A DNA stretch of 64,000 nucleotides, taken from Verrucomicrobiota bacterium (GTDB taxonomy: Bacteria > Verrucomicrobiota > Verrucomicrobiae > Limisphaerales > UBA11358). The DNA is taken from NCBI GenBank assembly GCA_014860005.1, contig JACZKP010000078.1, forward strand, positions 14,883-78,882, written 5' to 3'. The position numbers were made by a program, and so were the translations under genes. Under the pieces are notes generated by a model. That model worked only from the letters and a program-made list of their open reading frames with translations. It did not search any database and was not told where the DNA came from. Positions 1 to 8,700 of the stretch are shown here, piece by piece (the stretch's first letter is position 1; each line of letters opens with the position of its first letter).

Positions 1-78
1 GTTTTGGATTTCAGATAGCTTCAGCCCATCGGCCACCCATCCGGTGACCGTCTGCCGTTGTGTCTGGTCTAAATTCAT
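1..78 (-). CDS. Conserved hypothetical protein, N-terminal fragment
   Basis: An open frame on the minus strand starts with ATG at 78 and runs off the left edge of the window, so only 26 residues are visible (MNLDQTQRQTVTGW followed by a VADGLKLSEIQN stretch). An AGGTGG sequence lies about 11 bases upstream of the ATG and is a plausible ribosome binding site. The peptide resembles the start of a small DNA-binding or regulatory-type protein (a helix with ADGLKLSEIQ), but too little is present to name a family. It is too short for ordinary ORF calling and is supported only by start context and residue composition. Confidence 0.55.
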   Translation of the reverse strand, partial: MNLDQTQRQTVTGWVADGLKLSEIQN

Positions 79-430
79 AGCTTGACTGGCCACCTATTCT
101 GCGGGCTTCCGGGAAGATGGAAATGAAATTCTGCGACTCCAGCCCGTGGTCCGCACAGCAAGAAAAGTTCAATGAATGACAATGGGCGTGTGGTTGACCG
201 GATCTGATCGTGCGATAAAGGAGGTGCGATTGCGGTTCTGTGGTCCGGGGTCGTTGGGGTAATGGGGTAAAACGGGGTGGACGCTCCCGCACTCGCGCTC
301 GCGGTCCGACGGGGTGAAAGCCAGGGTGTCGGGCCGCGATTGCTTTTCCAGCAGCAAATCCGATTGATTCCAACTCCGCTTCGTTCCTCTCACCGTCCGC
401 TCAGGCCCGCCCGTCTTGGTGCCCGGCGGA
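79..430. other. Intergenic region, no gene seen
   Basis: No convincing reading frame covers this stretch. It separates the left-edge minus-strand gene from the minus-strand sugar isomerase-like gene that ends at 431, so it should hold the left-edge gene's promoter and the downstream end of the isomerase transcript. I see no clear hairpin-plus-T-tract terminator in it. Confidence 0.5.
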
Positions 431-1348
431 TCACACCGGGTTCAGCCAATCCTTCAGCGTGTTCAGGTCATTCCGAAACGCATCGCTCAGGAATTTGCGG
501 TCGCGGCTGCCGCCGTCGTATTCAACATGCACGGAAAGCGGACCGGCGAAGCCCGATGCTCGGAGCTGAGCCATGACCTTTTTGTCCACGCGTCCGGCGC
601 CCAGCGGCACGGTTCGTACCCGGCCCTTGACCCAATCATAATCCTTCACGCAGACGGCCGTGACGTGTGACTGTACGAGTTGCAACTGCGCGGGCCAAGC
701 GAGGGCGGCTTCCACTTGCGCGTGCCGGATGTCGTAGGCCAGGCCGATGTCTTTGGGATCGTAATCCTTGATGAGGCTGTAAATGTCCCACAACGACGCG
801 CCCACCATGTTGGCCCCGGCGTGATTTTGATAGAGGCCGCTGATACCGGCATCGCGATTAAGCGCCACAAGGTCTTTCAGCACCGGGCGCAAAGCTTCCA
901 TCTGCGGCCAGATCGGCTGCTTCAAATCGTATCGCCACCACAGCATCCGGTAGCGTTGGATGCCGAGCTTGGCCGCCGTGCGGAGGACTTTTTCGGTGTG
1001 CGGCTGCTTAACGCTGTTGACGCCGGAAGTCAGGATGGTGATTTCCAGACCGCGCTTTTTCAAAGCCTCGACGAGTTTCGGTAAATCGTCCTCAACGCGC
1101 TCCGGCAACACGTGGCCGCCTGGCCGCACCGTTGCCTCAATGCCTTGGTAACCCAGTTCCGCGATGAAATCCGCCGTTTCATCATAGCTGAGAAATTGTA
1201 GCGGCTTCTCGAAGGCGCAGATTTTCCATGGCCCGGTTTTGTCAGTTGCCGCCCCGGACAGCGCACCGGGAAGCGCCGTTGCGGCGGCGGCAAACGCAGC
1301 GGTGTGTTTCAGGAATTGACGGCGGTTCAGGTTGGAATTTGTTTTCAT
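431..1348 (-). CDS. Tat-exported sugar phosphate isomerase/epimerase-like TIM-barrel protein
   Basis: The 305-residue product begins with a twin-arginine signal (NRRQFLK at residues 8-14, then an alanine-rich hydrophobic stretch), so it is probably exported folded to the periplasm. The mature part matches the xylose isomerase-like TIM-barrel superfamily: an early GYQGIEATVRPGGHV segment, a central YQNHAG strand near residue 170, DIRHAQVEA near 210, KDYD near 232 and HVEYDGG near the C-terminus supply the Asn/Asp/His/Glu residues that usually bind the divalent metal. Exported members of this superfamily are abundant in Verrucomicrobiota and Planctomycetota. The substrate cannot be read from sequence. 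The gene stands alone between a hypothetical metallopeptidase-like gene and an intergenic gap; ATG at 1348 is the natural start because it gives a complete Tat signal. Confidence 0.88.
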   Translation of the reverse strand: MKTNSNLNRRQFLKHTAAFAAAATALPGALSGAATDKTGPWKICAFEKPLQFLSYDETADFIAELGYQGIEATVRPGGHVLPERVEDDLPKLVEALKKRGLEITILTSGVNSVKQPHTEKVLRTAAKLGIQRYRMLWWRYDLKQPIWPQMEALRPVLKDLVALNRDAGISGLYQNHAGANMVGASLWDIYSLIKDYDPKDIGLAYDIRHAQVEAALAWPAQLQLVQSHVTAVCVKDYDWVKGRVRTVPLGAGRVDKKVMAQLRASGFAGPLSVHVEYDGGSRDRKFLSDAFRNDLNTLKDWLNPV

Positions 1349-1359
1349 AGAGTTAGCGG

Positions 1360-1974
1360 TCAGGTGGCTCGGTTTGGATGACCAAAAACATGCACATAAG
1401 CAGGAAACAACGGTTCGAAGCGACTGGTGGCGAACCTCTCTGCATAATCTTCACCCTTGCTGGAGCCTCGATGTTTTTGGTGAATGTAGTCATAGTGGTG
1501 GCCCAGCTCGTGCAGGAAAACGTGCAGGAGCATGAATGCCCGAGCCTGCGCTTCCGTGAACCGGCATACGACGTGATCCGCCATCCGGTCGTAAGCGACG
1601 CCCAACCTTTCAAAAACATCCTGGTGAGCATCAAAATACGGCGTGGCGATCTCTGTCCAGAGGTCATCCCGCCAGGCATGAAGAAAAATAGCCCCAGTTT
1701 CCTCGCGATGGTAAAACTGATACAAACCATCATAGCCATCGCTGTGACTCGCCAATACGATGCGCTCCAATCGTTCGGAGTAGCGATGCCAGTCTGGAAC
1801 GAGGTCAACGAAAGCCTGCACGTCGCGCTTGCTGACCACATGACGGCATCCAGGTCCTGGTGACTCACGGTCTAGAACATACCCATCATGTCCAGTCGGT
1901 CGGTGGCGGTTCTTACGCTGAACACGTCCGGCTTTGACTTTTGTGGCAGTGCGTCGGTTGAAACTGGTATGCAT
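1360..1974 (-). CDS. Conserved hypothetical protein with HELGHH zinc-metallopeptidase-like motif
   Basis: The frame is open further upstream to 2115, but the residues before the methionine at 1974 look like non-coding arginine/serine-rich sequence, so I place the start there (204 aa). The protein has a basic N-terminus, a central region with DVQAFVDLVPDWHRYSERL, and HELGHHYDY at about residues 154-162, an HExxH metal-binding signature. No signal peptide or membrane segment is visible, so it is probably cytosolic. It resembles an uncharacterised bacterial family with a late HELGHH motif; peptidase activity is an inference from the motif alone. It ends 11 bp before the start of the sugar isomerase-like gene, on the same strand, so the two may be co-transcribed. 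A competing frame at 1353-1868 lacks the motif and is rejected. Confidence 0.72.
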   Translation of the reverse strand: MHTSFNRRTATKVKAGRVQRKNRHRPTGHDGYVLDRESPGPGCRHVVSKRDVQAFVDLVPDWHRYSERLERIVLASHSDGYDGLYQFYHREETGAIFLHAWRDDLWTEIATPYFDAHQDVFERLGVAYDRMADHVVCRFTEAQARAFMLLHVFLHELGHHYDYIHQKHRGSSKGEDYAERFATSRFEPLFPAYVHVFGHPNRAT

Positions 1975-2228
1975 GGTCGGGCGGCCTAAGCGCCAGCCAG
2001 TGACTCTAAACCGGACCGACGCCAAAGCAAACTCCGAAGCAATGCAGGAGGTGACGGGGTGACGGGAATTGGATGACCGAAGTGCCCCAAAGCGTTTCCA
2101 AGGGTTTCCTGCCACCCAGCATGGCGCCGCCTATTACGTCTGCTGAGTCTCCTCGCGACAAGCCCGGTTGGCCTCGGATTCAAGCGGCCTTGCCGCCGGG
2201 TTGCAGTCTGCGGCCAAAATGACATTCT

Positions 2229-3335
2229 GTGCGGGTGAATGAATCGCTTACTCTATTACTGCATGAGTTTCACCAAAAGCTCGGCGCTCGGTTTGCCGCC
2301 CTCCATGGTGCCGAGGTTGTCGCGGATTTCGGCGACATGCTGGCGGAACACGCGGCGCTGCGGGAAAGCGCGGGGGTGATTGATCTGAGCTTTCGCAGCC
2401 GGCTTTGCCTGCTGGGCACGGATCGGGTGCGCTTCCTGCATGGCCAGGTGACGAATGATGTGAAGAATCTCACTGCCGGCGAGGGCTGCTATGCGGCGCT
2501 CGTCACGGCGAAAGGCAAAATGGAGAGCGACCTCAACGTTTACGCGCTTCAGGATGAGTTGCTGCTCGATTTCGAGCCGGGGCTGACCGCAAAGGTTTCG
2601 CAGCGCCTGGAGAAATTCATCGTGGCTGATGATGTCCAGGTGGTGGATGTATCGCCGCATTACGGATTGTTGAGCGTGCAAGGGCCAAAGGCGGAAGCCG
2701 TCGTGCGTGGTCTGGGCCTGTTCGCCGAGGTTCCCTCAAAGCCGCTTCAATTCATCAAGCACTCCGGCCAATCGCTTGGAGAGGTTTACCTCATGAACCA
2801 GCCACGGCTCGGTTCCGTTGGTTTTGATCTGTTTGTGCCCACGACTGCGTTGGTGGAGATGGCGGAGAAACTCATCACGACCGCCCGGGCGAACAGCGGC
2901 CAACCGTGCGGGTGGAGTGCTTTCGACACGGCGCGAATCGAGGCGGGCATCCCGCGCTTTGGCGCAGACATGGACGAAACCAATCTGCCGCTGGAATGCG
3001 GCATCGAAACGCGCGCGGTCAGTTACCGGAAAGGCTGTTACATTGGTCAGGAAGTCCTCAACCGCATCCACACCATCGGTCATGTGAATCGCGAACTGCG
3101 CGGCCTGCGTCTGGCGGATGATTTGCAGGCGTTGCCGGTAAAAGGGGACAAGTTATTTCACGCCAGCCGGGAAGTCGGCAGTGTCACGAGCGCAATTTTG
3201 TCGCCGACGCTCAAAGCGAATCTGGCACTGGGCTATGTTCGGCGCGAGGCCAACGCGATTGGGACTGAGTTGACGCTCCAATCCGTCCACGGAGAATCGC
3301 GCGCCCTCATCGTGGAACTACCGTTCGTTAAGTGA
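2229..3335 (+). CDS. ygfZ: Folate-binding protein YgfZ/GcvT family (iron-sulfur cluster maintenance)
   Basis: This 368-residue protein is a GcvT-fold, folate-binding YgfZ homologue. YgfZ proteins support assembly or repair of some iron-sulfur enzymes, including MiaB-type tRNA modification, in the cytoplasm. The N-terminal half carries the typical RLCLLGTDRVRFLHGQVTNDVKNL segment, and the family hallmark KGCYIGQE lies at about residues 267-274, with the conserved cysteine. The length fits the family. The start is GTG at 2229, the earliest in-frame start that gives the LLLHEFHQKLGARF leader. It converges with the Nudix gene, with only 23 bp between the stops. No partner gene from the Fe-S pathway is adjacent. 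Confidence 0.9.
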   Translation: MRVNESLTLLLHEFHQKLGARFAALHGAEVVADFGDMLAEHAALRESAGVIDLSFRSRLCLLGTDRVRFLHGQVTNDVKNLTAGEGCYAALVTAKGKMESDLNVYALQDELLLDFEPGLTAKVSQRLEKFIVADDVQVVDVSPHYGLLSVQGPKAEAVVRGLGLFAEVPSKPLQFIKHSGQSLGEVYLMNQPRLGSVGFDLFVPTTALVEMAEKLITTARANSGQPCGWSAFDTARIEAGIPRFGADMDETNLPLECGIETRAVSYRKGCYIGQEVLNRIHTIGHVNRELRGLRLADDLQALPVKGDKLFHASREVGSVTSAILSPTLKANLALGYVRREANAIGTELTLQSVHGESRALIVELPFVK

Positions 3336-3358
3336 CGCGGGTGGGAGCGGCCCGCAGT

Positions 3359-3859
3359 TCAACGCCCGACGTGGGCCTCCTCCAGGGTCCAATCGTTGCG
3401 CCCTTCTGGATGACAATGGCAATGGGCCGCGAAGAAACCGCCGCGATACCGCCAGAACCAGGGCCAGATTTTTTCCCGATCCGTCTGTGGCAGTTTCAAG
3501 CCATCCAACGCAGCGCGCGGGAAGAATTGAAATCTCCCCTCGGCATGAACGCGTGGCAGCGTTGTTAGCTTCGGCTTTACCTCGAACAAAAACATCAGCC
3601 AGTGGGCGTTTCCCTGATAGCCGTGCTCGCTGACAAGGCCGGCCTGATGCAGATCGTGCGGCTGCAGTTGCAGACCGATTTCCTCGCGCGCCTCGCGGCA
3701 GGCACAGCCGTAGGGCGACTCACCATCGTCCGTGTGGAGTTTACCGCCGGGCGGACTCCACAGGCCGCGATTTGGCTCCTGCGCGCGTTCCAGCAGCAGC
3801 ACTTCGTCGCGATCGTTAAAGCAGTAGAGCAGCGTGGCAATTCTGTACGGCAAATTCAC
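3359..3859 (-). CDS. Nudix hydrolase (MutT-like)
   Basis: The 166-residue product is a Nudix pyrophosphohydrolase. The Nudix box spans residues 39-63: it begins GGKLHTDDGE and ends REAREEIGL, with the catalytic glutamates of REUxEE present. Between the first glycine and the first glutamate there are seven residues rather than the canonical five, a two-residue extension found in a subset of MutT-like proteins. The preceding LWSPPGGK segment is typical of 8-oxo-dGTP or related nucleotide hydrolases. The last 20 or so residues are histidine-rich and less conserved. Exact substrate is unknown. The gene stands alone, converging with ygfZ. Confidence 0.88.
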   Translation of the reverse strand: MNLPYRIATLLYCFNDRDEVLLLERAQEPNRGLWSPPGGKLHTDDGESPYGCACREAREEIGLQLQPHDLHQAGLVSEHGYQGNAHWLMFLFEVKPKLTTLPRVHAEGRFQFFPRAALDGLKLPQTDREKIWPWFWRYRGGFFAAHCHCHPEGRNDWTLEEAHVGR

Positions 3860-4294
3860 CCGGTCAGTGAATCAATTGCCGGAGCGTCACCAAAGCAAAA
3901 TCAAACTGCGGGGGCGTTCACCGCGCTTCCTTTGCATCGTGCGGATCACCGCCAACGGTGGATGGTCAAGCCAGATGCGCGTGTGATTATGGCTCGGGAA
4001 TCGCCCGAAAGAAGCGGCTCGATTCGGAGGGAACAACTTGAAACTCGTGTTCGAAAGCTGTGCCGGAGTTCGTCAGGATGGTCAGGGTCATCCATTCCTG
4101 CAAGGTCGTTGAGGTTTGAAATCTTTCTAAGGACCATTGATTTGTGCGCCTGGTAGGGGAGCGACAACACTGCCAGTTTATGACTTACGGAACCACGATC
4201 TGTTTCCAGAGTTTTCGATTTGCAGGCCGTTTTCAGTGAATCTATAAAAAAAACGGCGCTTGTCGGTGCGCATTTTGTATAAGCCACAGGCTGA
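3860..4294. other. Intergenic region, no gene seen
   Basis: No reading frame here has coding character; a 136-codon minus-strand frame overlapping it (3946-4356) runs into argH in the wrong frame and has no family features. The region separates the start of the Nudix gene from the end of argH, both on the minus strand. An A-rich run near 4246-4253 lies close to the argH stop, but I see no clear terminator stem. Confidence 0.5.
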
Positions 4295-5695
4295 TTAGGA
4301 AAGCAACTCCCTCCACCTCCCCAACTGCTTCGCCACTTCCTTCGTGCCGGGGGCACCGGGGAGATTGCGTTTGGCCATCGCGCGGGTCACATCGAACACG
4401 CCCAGCGCGTCGCGGCCAAAGGTTGTGTCCACGGATTGCAAGTCGGCGAGGGTGAGTTGGTTCAACGCTTTGCCTTCGCCTTCGGCCAGCGCCACCACGG
4501 CGCCCACCACGTGATGGGCTTTGCGGAAGGGTATGCCTCTTTGCACGAGGTAATCCGCAAGGTCGGTCGCGAGCAATGCGGGGTCGCTCGCGGCAGCGAG
4601 GCACGCCGACTTGTTGACCGCCGTGTGTTGCAGCATGGCGGACATGAGCCGCACGCAGGCGCGCACGGTGTCGGCGGTGTCGAACAGCCGTTCCTTGTCC
4701 TCCTGCAAATCGCGATTGTAGGTCATGGGCAGGCCCTTGAGCAGCGTGAGCAGCGCCACGAGGTTGCCATACACGCGCCCGGTCTTGCCGCGCGTCAACT
4801 CGGCCACGTCGGGATTTTTCTTCTGCGGCATGAGCGACGAGCCGGTGGTGTAGGCATCGGCGATCTTGATGAAGTTGAACTCCGCGCTGGCCCAGAGAAT
4901 CACGTCTTCTGCGAGGCGCGACAGGTGCATGGCGAGCACCGCCCCGGCGGCGCAGAATTCGATGGCGAAATCGCGGTCGCTCACGGCGTCCATGGAATTT
5001 TGCGTGAGTTGGACCTTCCCGGCGGCGTCCACGAAGCCGAGCAGCTTGGCGACGAGCGCGCGATCCAGTTTCAGGGTTGAACCGGCAATCGCGCCGCTGC
5101 CGAGCGGGCAGACGTTCACGCGCGAGTAACAATCCCAGAGCCGCTCGCAATCGCGTTCGAGCATCTCGACGTAGGCGAGCAGGTGGTGCGCGAAATAGAC
5201 GGGCTGCGCGCGTTGCAGATGCGTGTAACCGGGGATGATGACGTCGGCGTTGTGTTCGCCGAGGGCGACGAGCGAGCGTTGCAAGCCGACGATCTCGCCG
5301 AGCAGCGCGAAGATTTCGTCGCGCAACCAGAGCCGCACGTCGAGGGCGACCTGATCGTTACGCGAGCGGGCGGTATGGAGTTTCGCGCCGGCTGGCACGC
5401 GTTCGGTGAGCGTGGCCTCGATGTTCATGTGAACGTCTTCGAGTTCGGGTCGCCACTTGAATTTCCCGGCTTCGATTTCCCGCGCGATGGCTTTCAGGCC
5501 GCGCGTGATGGCGGCGAGTTCCGTCCGGTTCAACACGCCGATCTTGCGCAGCATGGCCGCGTGGGCGAGCGAGCCGAGGATGTCGTGCTGCCAGAGCCTC
5601 CAGTCAAAGGAAATGGATTCGGAGAAGCGCGCCACGGCGGCGGCCGGGCCGGCGGCAAACCGGCCCCCGCGGGAAACAGGAGAGGATTTTTTCAT
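4295..5695 (-). CDS. argH: Argininosuccinate lyase
   Basis: ArgH cleaves argininosuccinate to arginine and fumarate, the last step of arginine biosynthesis, in the cytoplasm. The 466-residue protein shows the fumarase/aspartase superfamily signature GSSLMPQKKNPD at about residues 283-294, which carries the catalytic serine loop, and the RSRNDQVALDVRLWLRDE segment that binds substrate. The N-terminal VARFSESISFDWRLWQHDI is also typical. Length matches the family. I start at the ATG at 5695 (MKKSSPVSRGGRF), which aligns with normal ArgH N-termini; the frame is open 13 codons further but that part looks non-coding. No other arginine genes are adjacent, and 99 bp separate it from the upstream secreted protein. 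Confidence 0.96.
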   Translation of the reverse strand: MKKSSPVSRGGRFAAGPAAAVARFSESISFDWRLWQHDILGSLAHAAMLRKIGVLNRTELAAITRGLKAIAREIEAGKFKWRPELEDVHMNIEATLTERVPAGAKLHTARSRNDQVALDVRLWLRDEIFALLGEIVGLQRSLVALGEHNADVIIPGYTHLQRAQPVYFAHHLLAYVEMLERDCERLWDCYSRVNVCPLGSGAIAGSTLKLDRALVAKLLGFVDAAGKVQLTQNSMDAVSDRDFAIEFCAAGAVLAMHLSRLAEDVILWASAEFNFIKIADAYTTGSSLMPQKKNPDVAELTRGKTGRVYGNLVALLTLLKGLPMTYNRDLQEDKERLFDTADTVRACVRLMSAMLQHTAVNKSACLAAASDPALLATDLADYLVQRGIPFRKAHHVVGAVVALAEGEGKALNQLTLADLQSVDTTFGRDALGVFDVTRAMAKRNLPGAPGTKEVAKQLGRWRELLS

Positions 5696-5794
5696 GCGAT
5701 TCAAGCGGAGCGAATGTGCGCCGCAAGCCGCCAAAAGTCACTCCCAATTGCAGCGGGGAACGGTCGCCCGACAGTCAGCGGGATGCCATCGGAT

Positions 5795-8700
5795 TCAAGG
5801 CAGCAGCGTGACGCGCAAGCGCAGGAAGCGTTGGGGCGCGGCGGCGGTTTGTGTGTCGCAGAAAACGACTTCTTCCACCCCGTTGCCCAAATCATTCGTT
5901 TGGACCGGCTCGGTGGCAACCGCGGTCCACGCCAGCAAGTTGTCGCTGGCGAGGAGTTCGTAGAGCAGACCGCCACTGAGGGCGGGCCGGCGGAATTGCA
6001 GCGCGGGGTAAGTGTCCGAGCCGTTCACCGACCAGACGAAACGGATGTCCGGCGCGTCCGCCTCGAAAGGCGAAGTGGCAAAGGCGAATTCACTCAGGTT
6101 GTTGAAACCGTCCCCGTCCGGATCGGCGGTGGGATCAGAAATGGCGGGGTTGACCTGTTGGGCTGACGTGAAGTTGGCCTGCACCCATGCGGCGTAAGTG
6201 CCGGGTGGAGCCGGTTCATCCGCGCCGGGGGTGCCGCCAATCACGCGGCTGGCCAGCCAGTTGGTGGCGTTGCCATGATCCGGGTTGAGATTCGGCTGGC
6301 GCAACACGAGCGATGGTCCCGCCCCGTCGGGCGCGGTCGGCCACGGTGGACCGTCGTCGTAGGTGAAATCGCGCAAGTCAACCGAGCCGGCGAAGGCGAG
6401 TGTGAGGCGTTCTCCGGCATTGTCCAGTCGCCCGCTGAATGGGCCAAGGACCGGGAGGTTGCTGCCATAGCGCGCGGTGAATGCCGCCAGGTTCGGCGAC
6501 ACGGCGATGAATTCGCCCGGCGCAAGGAGGCTGTTTTCTGGAAACGTGAAGCTGATGCCGCGGGTAAAACCCACGTCGGTGAGGTTGATCGGATTGAGGC
6601 CGGTGTTCTTCAACTCGATGAACTCGAAATCATTTTTGTTCGTCGAAACCGCCTGCTCCGCTGGCGTGGCAGGATCGAGCGGATGATAATGGATTTCGCT
6701 GATGACAAGTTTGTCCAGCAGGTCCGGGTGTGGAATGGCGGTGGTGGGCGAGAACTCGACCGGCAACGACCAATGACTCCAGCGGCCCGAGTTGTCCTGA
6801 TGCCGCACGCGCGCGCGATAGGTCTTGCCCACGCCAGCCACGTGGCTGGGGATGCGGATGGCGCTAGGCGCGCTGGTCAGAACTTCGGAGGTCCACACCG
6901 CTTTAATCTCGTACTTCGGCGCACTACCAGGAACATGACCGGGCAGGCCGGGTGCAGAGATTTCCGCCAGCCGCCATTGCAGGGCGGCAAACGTGTCCGC
7001 GCCCTGCGGATCACTGAAGGCCGACGAAGTGAACGACAAGTCATTCAGCGGGAAGTTGGCAACTCCAGTGTGGATTACGATGGGTCGCCCGGGGATGTCG
7101 GCATCGGCCGCTTCAGAGTGCAGGTATTGATAGCCGTAGCCGAGTTGATTGCCGTTGTTGACGGTCCACGCGCCTCCGGGCCAGGCGTTGATGGCGTAGT
7201 CGCGGAGATAATTCATCGAATCCTCGTGGCTGGCGTGGCCGGTGAAGCCCGGCGAGCGCAACCAGCGCGTCCACGAACCACCGAAGCGACTGTCGGTAAA
7301 GGGCGACCAGAAGAAATTGCCTTTGTGGCTGGTCTGACCGCTGTGGCTGCTGGGATTACCCTGAGTGCGCGGGTGCATGTTCCATAACGCGGCATCAGCA
7401 TTGGCCCAGGTTTGCGTCTGACCAACCGGATGAACAATACGCGCGAACTCCTGGATGAGTTGTCCCATCTGACCACCGGTCGGGCTGCTGTCTGAGGCGA
7501 CGAGATCAAGCAGTTCCCGGGCGCGATTGCGGTATTGGAGCGCGAGGGCCGGTTGTTCGAGCAGGACCTTGTGTGCATGGATCACTCCCGGATACGCCGT
7601 CCCGTTGATCGTGGTGGTCCAATGGCTTTTGGCGATGAACATCATGTCGAGATCCCACGGCAGCACGAGCCAGCGATTGTCGCTGGAGCGGTGATAGAAA
7701 TAATGATTGTAACCGCCGCGCACGTCCACGTTGCCGATGAGGCGATTCAGGGCGTGGAAGGTGTAATAGTTTTCCAGGTCCAAATTCGCCTCCCACCACG
7801 CTTGCGACGGCGAGCTATTGACGTGGGCGTTGCGGAATGTGTTCCAGTCCGAGGAATCGAGGGCTTGCCCCACGCCCTGATGCTTCTTGTCGCCGGCGTT
7901 GCCTTCGATCTTATAGACGTTGCCATCGGGCAAACTGCGTTCGTCGAGGAACGAACCACTGATCGGTTCGAGGGCGAGGTAAAGCCCCCAGAAATCGCCC
8001 GCGTATTGTCCGTCGGCGTTGCCGATGGGATCGTTGATCACACTGCCGGCGGGCGGCGTTTCCTGCGCGCCACGAACGACGCGGAAATGATAATAGTGCG
8101 TGTTGGGCGAAGGGACACCGGCGAGTTGATAGATTTTGTAGCCCACCGCCTCCTCCACACCCGCCATGCCGCGATGCAAAGCCGCCCACGGACTGGAGCA
8201 TCCTTCCGCCGAAAAGGACTTCCACGTTTCGGCGTAAGGCTGATTGAAATTATCGCGCGCCGATAGATTGCGGGAACGGTTGAAATAAAACCGCCACTTG
8301 TTCTTGCCCGAGACGTAGGTGGAAGCCTCGCCGCGATTACGAAACTCAATGTGATCATACACGACACCGCGACTCACAAAGGTTCCGCGAAAACGGACAT
8401 TGTCGTAGCCGGAATTATACTGGCAGTTGATCACATCCGTGCCGCTGGCGATGAGGGTATAGGCGGGCAATTCACCCAGCAGACTGGCCGGAGAAGTCGT
8501 GATGGGCGTTGACCCCGGATTGAACGCCCCCGACCAGTCCGGCAATTCGCCATAGACGTAATAGGCAAAGTTCGGCTGTTCATCATCAGCGTAGGGCACG
8601 GTCTGCGTGTTACCCAAGGCGTCGGCGAAGGTGATGCGATAGCGGACCAGGCGGCGGTTGATTTGCAGCGCGCCCGGCAACACCGCGGTGTAAATGGAAT

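Noticed and set aside
1353..1868. 171-codon frame overlapping the HELGHH gene
   Set aside because: Same strand but shifted frame; it lacks the HExxH motif and conserved blocks of the 1360-1974 product.
5183..7387. Two long plus-strand frames opposite argH and the CotH protein
   Set aside because: Both are shadows; argH signatures on the minus strand are unambiguous and the frames contain no recognisable motifs.
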